A stretch of 10,694 bases of DNA from an uncultured Helicobacteraceae bacterium (GCA_903903705.1 CAIUZU010000361.1:1-10694); one strand, 5' to 3'; positions 1 through 7,793 are shown, counted from the first letter of the stretch. Notes: generated from the sequence alone by a model not told the origin. Program-made: numbers and translations.

Positions 1-584
1 ATGTACAACTCATCTGCATCAATAGCATAAAAATGATCAAATTCACAGTGGATAAGAGTCTCTAATATTTCTGTTTGAATATCGATTTTATCTTCATCAC
101 AATAGTTTTGAACCCATGTTCTGATATATTTCATCTGTTTGGCGTGATCTGTTTTTATTTTTTTCTCATCTTGAATTTTTCTTTCATATTCTCTTTGTAA
201 ATTATTAAAAAAATCAGAAAAGCTCTCGGCACTAAAAGGTTTGTAGATAACGCCTTTGATATTTTCACTGATTTTTTTTGATATGATTTTTGTATTTATG
301 GGTGTGGTTATAAAAATTACATCTAGTGTTTTGATCTTCCCCGTATCTATAAGTATCTCTATAAGCTCATGTCCGTTAAGTTCAGGCATCATGATGTCAG
401 AGATTAAAAGCGATATATTCGGGTATTTGCTGAGCATCTCAATAGCTTGCATGCCATCATAAGCGATGTAGATATGATCTTCATGAAAAAAATAGTTAGA
501 GATTTTATTTGACAACAAAATTTTGGCTGTCAACCTTGTAATCATTTTTGAATCATCAATTATAAGTACGTTTGTCGGTGTCAT
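1..584 (-). CDS. response regulator, receiver domain plus unidentified C-terminal region (partial)
   Basis: Reading the minus strand from ATG at 584-582 gives 194 residues that run off the left edge, so the C-terminus is missing. The N-terminal ~118 residues form a CheY-like receiver domain: the acidic pair D10-D11 that binds magnesium, the phospho-acceptor D63 in a SDIMMPELNG stretch, the switch threonine T93 or T94, and the K115-P116 pair. It should accept phosphate from a sensor kinase in the cytoplasm. The visible part after the receiver (about residues 120-194) is charged and helical-looking (EYERKIQDEKKIK region), and I see no recognisable DNA-binding, GGDEF or HD signature in it, so the output is unknown. 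The gene is transcribed away from the surA-type operon and was chosen on frame integrity and receiver motifs. A partial AAGGG-like ribosome site lies about 11 bases upstream of the ATG. Confidence 0.9.
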   Translation of the reverse strand, partial: MTPTNVLIIDDSKMITRLTAKILLSNKISNYFFHEDHIYIAYDGMQAIEMLSKYPNISLLISDIMMPELNGHELIEILIDTGKIKTLDVIFITTPINTKIISKKISENIKGVIYKPFSAESFSDFFNNLQREYERKIQDEKKIKTDHAKQMKYIRTWVQNYCDEDKIDIQTEILETLIHCEFDHFYAIDADELY

Positions 585-594
585 TGTCGAATCA

Positions 595-623
595 ACCCTT
601 TTAGCTCTTTAAGGGTGTTTTTT
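595..623. other. small inverted repeat with T-tract between divergent genes
   Basis: ACCCTT (595-600) and AAGGGT (611-616) form a 6-bp stem with a 10-base loop, followed on the plus strand by six T residues (618-623). Read on the plus strand it resembles a weak intrinsic terminator, but no plus-strand gene precedes it. Read on the minus strand it lies in the response regulator leader and includes the AAGGG that could serve as its ribosome site, so it might modulate translation. It may also be chance in A/T-rich DNA. Confidence 0.25.
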
Positions 624-682
624 CGCATTCAATTCCTTTTGTCAATTACTTAATAATTTGATTTTAAAATATTTTTCCTTGT

Positions 683-688
683 ATTCTA
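683..688 (-). promoter_or_regulatory. candidate -10 element for the response regulator gene
   Basis: On the minus strand this reads TAGAAT inside GTTAGAATAC, a good sigma-70-type -10 match. It lies about 100 bases upstream of the response regulator start in A/T-rich DNA. No clear -35 is visible, as is common in Campylobacterota. This rests on motif matching only; a TTGACA-like hexamer nearer the gene (around 640-650) is not followed by a convincing -10. Confidence 0.3.
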
Positions 689-824
689 ACAAAGATAAAA
701 CAAATTTTGAGTTAATTTGTACAGAGGTTCATAAATAAAATGAAATAATACTGTTATATCGCCTCACATGCACAACTATACACTTAAGCAAATAGCTAAA
801 ATAGTGCAAGGTTAATAAATATAT

Positions 825-833
825 TGGTAAAAT
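825..833 (+). promoter_or_regulatory. extended -10 promoter for the surA-type operon
   Basis: TGGTAAAAT matches the extended -10 pattern TGnTAnAAT, with the hexamer TAAAAT at 828-833. Transcription would start near 840 and give a leader of about 22 bases containing the AGGA ribosome site at 852-855, six bases before the ATG at 862. The same nine bases recur before the small exported protein gene (7802-7810). This is a motif-based prediction only. Confidence 0.45.
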
Positions 834-861
834 ACCTCTCTTAAATTTTACAGGATTTTAA

Positions 862-1698
862 ATGTACAAAATATTATTGCCTCTTCTTTTTAGCACGTTT
901 CTTTGTGGAGAGCCTCTTAATGGGGTGAGTGTTATGGTCAAAGGAGATATTATTACTCTCCATGATATCAAAGAGGAGATGCGCATTTCAAATGTGAGTG
1001 CAGCCGCTGCAACTGATATTTTGATAAGAAAAAAACTCGAAACTGCGGAGATAGATGAGAGAAAAATCAGCGTAAGTTCTGCTGAAGTCTACGATGACAT
1101 TAAAAAAGTAGCAGCAGCAAACAAAATGGGCATTGACGAGCTTTATGAAGCGGTTAGAAACTCAAATGGCTTTAGTTCTACGGAGTTTAAAGAGAAAACA
1201 AAAGAGAAACTTATCTCTCAAAAGCTCTATTCTGCGATTGCTTACTCATCTATCGATATCCCAAAAGAAGATGAGATAAAAGAGTATTATGAACTCTATA
1301 AGAAAGATTTTTCACGCCCGAGTGCTTTTAAAGTTACAATATACGGCTCACAAAATAGGGACGCGCTTGAAAAAAAGATAACTACTCCCATGTACAACTC
1401 TAACGAAGTGAAAGTCAATGAGCAGATACTTCCGTATGACAAAATTTCACCTGAATTGGCAAAAATGCTTCAAAATACAAAAGATGGAACTTTTACTCCT
1501 ATTATTAAAGAACCAAACGGCGCTTTTGTGAGTTTTTTCCTCCAAGAGACGCAAAATCGCAAAGAGTCAAACTATGAAAACTCTAAAAATGAGATAGTAA
1601 ATCTTATTATGGGAAAAAAAAGAGAACAAGTTTTAAGCGACTACTTTGCAAGACTTAAGGGAAATGCGGAGATCAAAACGATTCGAGAAGTCAAATAG
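862..1698 (+). CDS. SurA-like periplasmic chaperone / parvulin-type peptidyl-prolyl isomerase
   Basis: This 278-residue protein starts with a signal peptide (hydrophobic residues about 4-15, likely cut after G16), so it should act in the periplasm. Residues ~20-130 resemble the N-terminal helical chaperone domain of SurA, opening with the SVMVKGDIITLHDI pattern. Residues ~130-232 fit a divergent PpiC (parvulin) domain, and ~238-278 form the closing helix. The layout and size match Cj1289 of Campylobacter jejuni, a SurA-type chaperone known from structural work. By family it should assist folding and delivery of outer-membrane proteins. The parvulin part is poorly conserved, so isomerase activity is uncertain. 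The start at 862 has a good AGGA site six bases upstream. It is the first gene of a run whose next gene begins immediately after its stop codon. Confidence 0.8.
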   Translation: MYKILLPLLFSTFLCGEPLNGVSVMVKGDIITLHDIKEEMRISNVSAAAATDILIRKKLETAEIDERKISVSSAEVYDDIKKVAAANKMGIDELYEAVRNSNGFSSTEFKEKTKEKLISQKLYSAIAYSSIDIPKEDEIKEYYELYKKDFSRPSAFKVTIYGSQNRDALEKKITTPMYNSNEVKVNEQILPYDKISPELAKMLQNTKDGTFTPIIKEPNGAFVSFFLQETQNRKESNYENSKNEIVNLIMGKKREQVLSDYFARLKGNAEIKTIREVK

Positions 1699-2136
1699 AT
1701 GTTAAGTGATGAAAATTTTATAAAAATCGCACAGGAGATTGCAACCGCTTCAAAATGCGTCTCCAAACAGGTAGGCGCTGTAATCGTAAAAGACGGAAGA
1801 ATTCTAAGTACGGGTTACAACGGCACTCCTGCAGGATATGTAAACTGCCGTGAACACTGGAACGGCGAATATACTGCCGAACATCATGAATGGTCAAAAA
1901 CTTATGAGATACATGCAGAGATGAATGCAATCATTTGGGCGGCAAGAAAAGGAATTAGTATTGAGAGTGCGACTATCTATGTCACGCTTGAACCGTGTAG
2001 CGAGTGCAGTAAAAACTTAATTGCAAGCGGCATCAAGCGAATCGTCTATCTAAAACCTTATGAGCATACGCACTCTGAGGTAATCTCAAAATTCATTAAA
2101 GATAACGGCGTAAGTATAGAAAAACTTGGAGAGTAA
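1699..2136 (+). CDS. deoxycytidylate (dCMP) deaminase, ComEB type
   Basis: This 145-residue cytosolic enzyme belongs to the zinc-dependent cytidine/deoxycytidylate deaminase family. It carries the zinc and proton-shuttle motif H72-A73-E74 and the PCSEC motif (P99, C100, C103), which supply the His-Cys-Cys zinc ligands and the catalytic glutamate. The N-terminal VGAVIVKDGRILSTGYNGTP region (residues 25-44) and the N49-C50-R51 stretch are typical of dCMP deaminases rather than of tRNA adenosine or riboflavin deaminases. It would convert dCMP to dUMP, feeding thymidylate synthesis. The length is normal for the family. The ATG directly abuts the TAG of the upstream gene, with a GAGAAG ribosome site inside that gene's end (about 1686-1691), which points to co-transcription and probable translational coupling. 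Confidence 0.92.
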   Translation: MLSDENFIKIAQEIATASKCVSKQVGAVIVKDGRILSTGYNGTPAGYVNCREHWNGEYTAEHHEWSKTYEIHAEMNAIIWAARKGISIESATIYVTLEPCSECSKNLIASGIKRIVYLKPYEHTHSEVISKFIKDNGVSIEKLGE

Positions 2137-2140
2137 AAAA

Positions 2141-2683
2141 ATGAGTGAAGATAAAGAGCTGCAAGCAGAAATCGGCAAACATCTTATGCAGCCGGAAAAC
2201 TACGGGAAGTTTGAAGATGCCGATTGTGTCGGAATAGGCATAGATCACGCTACAAAAAGTTATGTCATCATGTATATAAAAAGAGATGAGAAGTTTATTA
2301 CGGATGTAAAGTTCGGCACAAACGGCACACAAGATACAACAACGCTTGGCTCGCTTTTTACCGAGATGATAAAAGGCGACGAGATAGCAAATGCGCTAGA
2401 GACGACTTTGGCACTGGAGAATGAACTAAAAGAGAGTTATGCATCCATTCCTGTTCCAAAAGTTGATACAAGCAAACCTGAGGGCGAACAAGTTGAGCGT
2501 GTTTCAACCGAACATCAAGACAGTGCAAATATGGTTCTCACTGCTTTTCGTGCCGCAATGCGACATTATGAACGAAAACAAAGCGGCATAGAGGAAGAGC
2601 AGTTTGAGATGAGCATATCAAAAACATGTCCATACTCTACTACGGAATGTCACTTTGTAAAAAAAGAGAGCAATCACTCTTAA
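2141..2683 (+). CDS. NifU/IscU-like Fe-S scaffold-family protein lacking ligand cysteines
   Basis: This 180-residue protein aligns by eye with the IscU/NifU N-terminal fold. Residues 14-24 match the HYENPRNVGSF region of IscU, 55-86 match its DARFKTYGCGSAIASSSLVTEWVKG region, and 124-146 match the HCSILAEDAIKAAIADY region. The positions that bind the nascent cluster are replaced: the first cysteine and its aspartate fall on T38 and S40, the second cysteine on T63, and the third on Q126 or S128. The cysteines present are C29 and a C-terminal pair, C163 and C170, with H171 alongside. It therefore may not build Fe-S clusters in the usual way, and its role is unknown. ATG 2141 was chosen over an upstream TTG at 2126 because GGAGAG at 2128-2133 is correctly spaced. 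It lies four bases after the deaminase gene and is the last of the run. Confidence 0.75.
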   Translation: MSEDKELQAEIGKHLMQPENYGKFEDADCVGIGIDHATKSYVIMYIKRDEKFITDVKFGTNGTQDTTTLGSLFTEMIKGDEIANALETTLALENELKESYASIPVPKVDTSKPEGEQVERVSTEHQDSANMVLTAFRAAMRHYERKQSGIEEEQFEMSISKTCPYSTTECHFVKKESNHS

Positions 2684-2696
2684 GGTAGCTTTTTTT
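2664..2696 (+). terminator. weak candidate terminator after the NifU-like gene
   Basis: AAGAG (2664-2668) can pair with CTCTT (2677-2681) over the stop codon region, and a run of seven T residues follows at 2690-2696. The stem is short and is not directly adjacent to the T-tract, so termination would be inefficient. Read on the minus strand, the same stem is followed by a T-run as well. A separate ribosome site and promoter-like sequence precede ppsA, which makes some termination here plausible. Confidence 0.3.
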
Positions 2697-2725
2697 ATCC
2701 TCTCTAATACCCGATTTTATGATAG

Positions 2726-2731
2726 TATATA
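2726..2731 (+). promoter_or_regulatory. candidate -10 element for ppsA
   Basis: TATATA within GATAGTATATACG lies 34 bases before the ppsA start. It would leave a leader of about 28 bases that holds a strong AGAGGGG ribosome site (2751-2757), eight bases before the ATG. No convincing -35 is visible. This is inferred from motif and spacing only. Confidence 0.35.
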
Positions 2732-2765
2732 CGAATAACTTTTTCATATCAGAGGGGTTCTTCTT

Positions 2766-5147
2766 ATGCAATATATACGCTTTTTCAATGAACTTAATAT
2801 CAATGATGTTACTATTGTCGGCGGTAAAAACGCTTCGCTTGGAGAGATGTACCAAAACCTAACCCCAAAGGGTGTAAATATCCCAAACGGTTTTGCCACC
2901 ACAAGCGATGCTTACTGGCTGCTTCTTAAAGAAAACGGTATAAAAGATAAAATTGCATCAATACTTAGTGATTTAGATATAACCGATACCGATAATCTTC
3001 AAAAGCGCGGACTTGAAGTCCGTACCCTTATTTTAAACTCACATCTTCCAAAAGCACTTGTAGATGAGCTTCTTGAAGCATACAAAACTCTCTCAAACGA
3101 ATATGGCTCACAAAATATCGATGTAGCAGTTCGCTCATCCGGAACTGCCGAAGATTTGCCAGATGCCTCTTTTGCGGGACAACAAGAGACTTTTTTAAAT
3201 GTCGGCAGCGAAGAGGAACTTTTAGAGTGCGTTTTAAAATGTTTTGCTTCACTCTTTACCGACCGAGCCATCAGCTACCGCACAAGCCGCTCCTTTATCC
3301 ATTTCAAAGTTGCTCTCTCGGTGGGTGTGCAGAAGATGGTGCGAAGCGACATCTCTTCAAGCGGGATTATGTTTACCATAGACACCGAAAGCGGTTCTGA
3401 GAATCTCATACTTATAAACTCCATCTGGGGACTAGGCGAAAATGTGGTAAGCGGGCGGGTAAACGCCGATGAGTTTTTTATCTTTAAACCTACTCTAAAA
3501 AATGGAATCAACACCATTTTAAAACACTCTTTGGGAAGTAAAAAAGAGAAGATGTTATACAGCGAAGATACACGCACTCTAAATGTCGCAACAACGAAAG
3601 AGGAGCAAGAGAGCTTCTCCATAAACGATGATGAAGTGATAGAACTTGCCAAGCAGGCGCTAATTATCGAAGAGCACTATAAACGACCGATGGATATTGA
3701 ATGGGCAAAAGACGGAGGCGACTCTAAGCTCTACATTGTTCAGGCAAGACCTGAAACCGTAATGAGCAAACAAAACAAAAGTATGACAAGCCAAAAATAT
3801 TCACTTAACGCAAAAGGTGCAAAAATTTTAACATCGGGACGGGCAATAGGCGAAAAAATCGGTACGGGAAAAATAACCGTTATAAATGATACGACCGAAT
3901 TTGCACACTTTAATGACGGCGATATCTTAGTAGCAGATACGACAAATCCCGACTGGGAGCCTGTTATGAAAAAAGCTTCGGCAGTCATAACCAACCGCGG
4001 AAGCCGTACATGTCATGCCGCTATCGTTGCACGAGAAATAGGCGTTCCAGCCGTTGTCGGGTGTACGAATGCCACAAAAGTTTTAAAAGATTCTCAAATA
4101 GTAACCGTCAGTTGTGCCGAGGGCGATGAGGGGCATGTGTATGAAGGAGAGCTTGAGTACTCTATCAAAACTATAGATATAAGCAAACTTAAACCTACAA
4201 AAACAAAACTCTTTGTAAATGTCGGAAATCCAGCAGAGGCTTTTAACTTTGCAAAAATGCCAAACGACGGTGTGGGGCTTGCCAGAATGGAGTTTATCAT
4301 GAACAACTCCATCAACGCCCATCCTATGGCGCTTGTTGATATGCACAAAGGAAAAAGCGTTAAAGACGAGGATAAAATCCGCTCTTTTATGACTCCGTGC
4401 AGTGATGAAAAAGAGTTCTTTTTACAAAAAATCAGTGAGGGTGTGGGAATGATTGCGGCTGCTTTTTACCCAAAACCGGTCATTATAAGAACAAGCGATT
4501 TTAAAAGCAACGAGTACCGCGGCATGACGGGCGGTTTTGATTATGAAGCGGAAGAAGAAAATCCTATGATAGGCTTTCGAGGGGCAAGCCGCTACTATGA
4601 TGATAGTTACCGTGAAGCATTTATGTGGGAGTGCGAGGCACTTAAAAGAGTGCGTGATGATATGGGGCTTACGAATATTAAAATAATGATTCCATTTGTC
4701 CGCACACCTGAGGAGGGCAAAAAAGTTATAGAGATTATGAACGAACAAGGACTTGTTCAAGGCAAAAACTCTCTTGAGATCTATGCAATGTGCGAAATTC
4801 CCGCAAATGTCGTACTAGCCGATAAGTTTTTAGAGATTTTTGACGGTTACTCCATCGGCTCAAACGATTTAACACAGCTAACACTTGGCGTTGATAGAGA
4901 GAGTGCAAAAATCGCCCATATATTTGACGAGAGAAACGAAGCGGTAAAGAGAATGCTCCAAATGGCTATAGAGGCATGCAAGAAAAGAGGCAAATATATA
5001 GGCATCTGCGGTCAAGCACCATCTGATTATCCAGAAATCACGGAGTTTTTAGTGCAAAACGGTATAGATTCTATTTCACTAAATCCTGATTCGCTCTTTA
5101 AAATGCATCAAGTTGTGAGTGATTTGGAAGAGAGGCTCTCTTTATGA
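2766..5147 (+). CDS. ppsA: phosphoenolpyruvate synthase
   Basis: This 793-residue protein has the normal length for PEP synthase (pyruvate, water dikinase), which makes PEP, AMP and phosphate from pyruvate and ATP in the cytoplasm. The N-terminal ATP-grasp-like domain (about 1-335) shows G19-G20-K21 and the VRSSGTAEDLPDASFAGQQ nucleotide-binding stretch from V112. The swivelling phosphohistidine domain (about 360-450) holds the catalytic H417 in RGSRTCHAAI. The C-terminal PEP/pyruvate barrel has the SIGSNDLTQLTLGVDR signature, and C748 in GICGQAPSD is the expected proton donor. All key residues are present. It serves gluconeogenesis and fits an autotroph that builds sugars from pyruvate. It appears to be a single-gene unit with its own promoter. 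Its TGA overlaps the stop of the convergent ATPase gene by six bases. Confidence 0.96.
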   Translation: MQYIRFFNELNINDVTIVGGKNASLGEMYQNLTPKGVNIPNGFATTSDAYWLLLKENGIKDKIASILSDLDITDTDNLQKRGLEVRTLILNSHLPKALVDELLEAYKTLSNEYGSQNIDVAVRSSGTAEDLPDASFAGQQETFLNVGSEEELLECVLKCFASLFTDRAISYRTSRSFIHFKVALSVGVQKMVRSDISSSGIMFTIDTESGSENLILINSIWGLGENVVSGRVNADEFFIFKPTLKNGINTILKHSLGSKKEKMLYSEDTRTLNVATTKEEQESFSINDDEVIELAKQALIIEEHYKRPMDIEWAKDGGDSKLYIVQARPETVMSKQNKSMTSQKYSLNAKGAKILTSGRAIGEKIGTGKITVINDTTEFAHFNDGDILVADTTNPDWEPVMKKASAVITNRGSRTCHAAIVAREIGVPAVVGCTNATKVLKDSQIVTVSCAEGDEGHVYEGELEYSIKTIDISKLKPTKTKLFVNVGNPAEAFNFAKMPNDGVGLARMEFIMNNSINAHPMALVDMHKGKSVKDEDKIRSFMTPCSDEKEFFLQKISEGVGMIAAAFYPKPVIIRTSDFKSNEYRGMTGGFDYEAEEENPMIGFRGASRYYDDSYREAFMWECEALKRVRDDMGLTNIKIMIPFVRTPEEGKKVIEIMNEQGLVQGKNSLEIYAMCEIPANVVLADKFLEIFDGYSIGSNDLTQLTLGVDRESAKIAHIFDERNEAVKRMLQMAIEACKKRGKYIGICGQAPSDYPEITEFLVQNGIDSISLNPDSLFKMHQVVSDLEERLSL

Positions 5148-5153
5148 CGAGAG
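5136..5153. terminator. small inverted repeat at the convergent ppsA/ATPase junction
   Basis: CTCTC (5136-5140) and GAGAG (5149-5153) form a 5-bp stem with an 8-base loop covering both stop codons (TTA at 5142-5144 for the minus gene, TGA at 5145-5147 for ppsA). It could act as a weak bidirectional terminator, but there is no proper T-tract on either side, so the call is speculative. Confidence 0.2.
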
Positions 5154-7712
5154 TTTCTTCCTAAAATATTTCTCCGCCTCCATAACCGCAACAAGTGTTA
5201 AAGCAATGCACAAAAGTGCTACCCACACATCTAAACTAACAGGCTCAATACTGAGCAGCGACTGCATAAAAGGGTTGTACATAGATATAATGTGAACTCC
5301 CTGCGCCGCTATAACCGAGATCCATAAAAATTTATTTTGAAAATGATTTATTTTAAAGATAGAGTTATTTTCACTGCGTGAATTAAACGTAGATACATTT
5401 TCAAAAAGCACCATCAAAAGCAAAGTAATATTTCTTGCCATATCTTCACTATAACCCATCTCAAGCAGTGTATAAAAAAGAGCAAATGCACAAACCCCCA
5501 TATAAAAACCGCCGACAACTACTCTGCTTAACATTGCCCTATTAAATATAGGCTCTTTCGTATCCCTTGCTTTTCGTTTTAAGACTCCCGGTTCAGCTTT
5601 TTCAACTCCCAAAGCCATATCTTGAAAGCCGTTTGCGACAAGGTTGAGCCATAGTATCTGAACAGGCAAAAGCGGTATAGGAATAAAAAAGAGCATCGAG
5701 AGTAAAATAAGCGTTATCTCTGCAAAACTCGTTGATATAAGCAAATGAATGACTTTGCGGATGTTATCGTACGCTACCCGCCCCTCCTCTATGCCGTTGA
5801 CGATAGAGCTAAAAGCATCATCAGTCAAAATCAAATCGCTTGATTCACGCGCAACATCCGTACCGCTTTTTCCCATTGCAATGCCGATATTTGCAAACTT
5901 TAATGCCGGTGCATCATTTACACCATCTCCAGTAACTGCTACAAAATGACCGAGATCTTGAAATGCTTTTACGATAAGCTGTTTTTGTTCAGGCGAAACC
6001 CGTGCAAAAACTCTCTTGGCGGCAATTTCCTCTTTGTATGCTCCCCGCTCCATCCAACGAGAGATCTCCAACCCGTCAATTACCTCATCCTTGCTTATGG
6101 CGATACCTAGTTCTTTTGCTATATAAAATGCGGTATTTGGATGATCTCCCGTTACCATTACGACTTCTATTCCAGCTTCTTCGGCAGTTTTTACAGCCTC
6201 TTTGACTCCCTCACGAAGCGGGTCGGCAATGGCTGCAAATCCGAGATAAATATAACCGTTTTCGGCTATCTCTTTTTCATCACTTAGTTTATATGCCAAA
6301 GCGATATTTCTAAATCCTTTAGCTGCCCACTCATCCACCTGTTTTAAAATATATTTCTTATCATCTTCGCCAAGTTCGCATTTGCCGAGTATAACTTCAG
6401 GAGAGCCTTTTATAAAGTGTATTTTTTTACCATCAATCTCATAACTTGCCGCAGAGTACTTATTTACAGGTTCATAAGGGATTTGATTGAGAGGCTTTAG
6501 TGTTTTATACTTCTCAAAGAGTGATTCATCTAAAGCAAGCGCATATCTCAAGAGTGCAACATCAACCTGATCCCCGATGAAAACAGACTCACCCTCTTTT
6601 TTATGAAAAGTCGATTCATTGCATAAAATCGATGCAAGAACTACATGCTCATCAATATGTTCATCTGAATTATAAGTTCTCTCTTTCGTTACAAAATGCT
6701 CAACGCTAAGGCGATTTTGCGTCATAGTTCCCGTTTTATCGCTTGCTATGAGGGTACAAGATCCAAGCCCCTCAATGGCGGAAAGTTTACGCACTATGAC
6801 ATTTCGTTTGCTCATAACACCGCTCGCAACGCTAAGGGCTACCGTAATTGCGACAGGAAGCCCCTCAGGTATTGCAGACACGACAAGTGCGACTGTTAAC
6901 AAAAAAATCTCTTGTAGCGGAATCTCTCGGTAGATGCCAAGCATGATGATTAAAATAGCAATTATGCCTATCATCTTTGAGATATTGATTGAAAACTTCT
7001 CCATGCGAAGAATTAACGGCGGCTTTGTCTCCTTGCTAGAGGCTAGAAGAGAGGCGATTTTACCGACCTCTGTTTGGCTTGCAATCGCACTCACTACACC
7101 GATTGCTCTTCCTTTTGTAACTAAAGAGCCGCCATAGAGCATATTTTGTCTCTCGCCCAAAGGCTCATCAACATTGCCTGAGATATAGTTGCAATTTTTA
7201 TTTACTTCAATCGACTCTCCCGTGAGAAGCGACTCGTTTACCTGAAGATCATTTGTCTCGATAAGGCGTATATCTGATGGAACTTTAACACCAGATTCAA
7301 AAAAAACTATATCGCCGACGGTAATATCTTCACTTAAAATTTCAACTCTATTGCCGTCTCTTAAGACATTTACATATGTTTTTATTACCTTTCTTAGCGC
7401 ATCGGCTCTCTCACCTGCCGTATACTCCTGATACGTTCCCACCACTGCATTCATAGCAAGCGCTGCCATTATAAATCCGGCATCGCTAAACTCTTTTATT
7501 GCAAACGAAATGGCAGCTGCGATTAAGAGTATGTAGATAACGGGGCTTTTAAACTGCTCTACAAATATCTCTAAAAGAGTCTGTTTTTTAGCTTCGGGTA
7601 AAAGGTTTTTTCCGTAATGTTCACTGCGAGATGCCACTTCAGAGCTGCTTAGCCCATCAACACTGCACTCTAAATCCAGCAAAGTCTCTTCTGCGCTTTT
7701 TGTATGAAACAT
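5142..7712 (-). CDS. P2-type cation-transporting ATPase (Ca2+-ATPase-like, ion uncertain)
   Basis: This 856-residue inner-membrane pump has the SERCA/PMR-like P2 layout. It has an N-terminal cation-ATPase domain, M1-M2 (about 54-96), an actuator domain with TGES (164-167), M3-M4 containing PEGLP (282-286), the phosphorylation site D325 in DKTGTMTQN, a nucleotide domain with KGSPE (435-439), hinge motifs TGDHP (521-525) and TGDGVNDAP (594-602), and six C-terminal membrane segments. Glutamates match calcium-site positions of SERCA in M4 (E283), M5 (E665) and M8 (E771). The M6 motif is NLVANG (690-695) instead of NLVTDG, so the classical aspartate is an asparagine and the transported ion is uncertain. 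The start is supported by a GAAAGAGAG ribosome site. The gene stands alone and diverges from the metal-uptake cluster. Confidence 0.92.
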   Translation of the reverse strand: MFHTKSAEETLLDLECSVDGLSSSEVASRSEHYGKNLLPEAKKQTLLEIFVEQFKSPVIYILLIAAAISFAIKEFSDAGFIMAALAMNAVVGTYQEYTAGERADALRKVIKTYVNVLRDGNRVEILSEDITVGDIVFFESGVKVPSDIRLIETNDLQVNESLLTGESIEVNKNCNYISGNVDEPLGERQNMLYGGSLVTKGRAIGVVSAIASQTEVGKIASLLASSKETKPPLILRMEKFSINISKMIGIIAILIIMLGIYREIPLQEIFLLTVALVVSAIPEGLPVAITVALSVASGVMSKRNVIVRKLSAIEGLGSCTLIASDKTGTMTQNRLSVEHFVTKERTYNSDEHIDEHVVLASILCNESTFHKKEGESVFIGDQVDVALLRYALALDESLFEKYKTLKPLNQIPYEPVNKYSAASYEIDGKKIHFIKGSPEVILGKCELGEDDKKYILKQVDEWAAKGFRNIALAYKLSDEKEIAENGYIYLGFAAIADPLREGVKEAVKTAEEAGIEVVMVTGDHPNTAFYIAKELGIAISKDEVIDGLEISRWMERGAYKEEIAAKRVFARVSPEQKQLIVKAFQDLGHFVAVTGDGVNDAPALKFANIGIAMGKSGTDVARESSDLILTDDAFSSIVNGIEEGRVAYDNIRKVIHLLISTSFAEITLILLSMLFFIPIPLLPVQILWLNLVANGFQDMALGVEKAEPGVLKRKARDTKEPIFNRAMLSRVVVGGFYMGVCAFALFYTLLEMGYSEDMARNITLLLMVLFENVSTFNSRSENNSIFKINHFQNKFLWISVIAAQGVHIISMYNPFMQSLLSIEPVSLDVWVALLCIALTLVAVMEAEKYFRKKLSS

Positions 7713-7738
7713 GTACTCTCTTTCAATACTTTATTGTT

Positions 7739-7747
7739 ATTATCATA
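7739..7747 (-). promoter_or_regulatory. candidate -10 element for the ATPase gene
   Basis: On the minus strand the region reads TATGATAAT, containing TATGAT and GATAAT alternatives, 27-35 bases upstream of the ATPase start codon. It would leave a short leader with the GAAAGAGAG ribosome site (about 7716-7724). The match is reasonable, but A/T-rich DNA makes chance matches common. Confidence 0.35.
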
Positions 7748-7793
7748 GTTCTTCGTAGCTTAATTTAAACCACAATTTTTTCTATACATAATA

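Larger units (their letters stand above)
585..861. other. intergenic region between divergent genes
   Basis: This 277-base stretch is strongly A/T-rich and separates the minus-strand response regulator from the plus-strand chaperone operon. It holds a candidate promoter for each direction and the small inverted repeat described separately. The only reading frames seen are trivial, for example a 15-codon frame starting with ATG at 769 that has no ribosome site. No RNA gene or repeat family is apparent. Confidence 0.6.

Noticed and set aside
256..462. Plus-strand 68-codon open frame in the left part of the window
   Set aside because: It lies antisense to the response regulator, whose receiver motifs are clear on the minus strand; the plus frame is a shadow with no ribosome site or recognisable domain.
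769..816. 15-codon frame beginning MHNYTLKQIAKIVQG, faintly like the start of an LpxD-type protein
   Set aside because: It is very short, lacks a ribosome site and is followed at once by TAA; the resemblance is too weak to call a gene fragment.
2126..2140. TTG start at 2126 for the NifU-like gene
   Set aside because: It would overlap the deaminase gene and place the GGAGAG ribosome site inside the coding region; ATG 2141 is correctly spaced from that site.
3275..3652. 125-codon minus-strand frame inside ppsA
   Set aside because: It is a shadow of the well-supported ppsA reading frame; no start signal or family resemblance.
4422..4760. 112-codon minus-strand frame inside ppsA
   Set aside because: It is antisense to the conserved PEP/pyruvate-binding domain and has no independent support.
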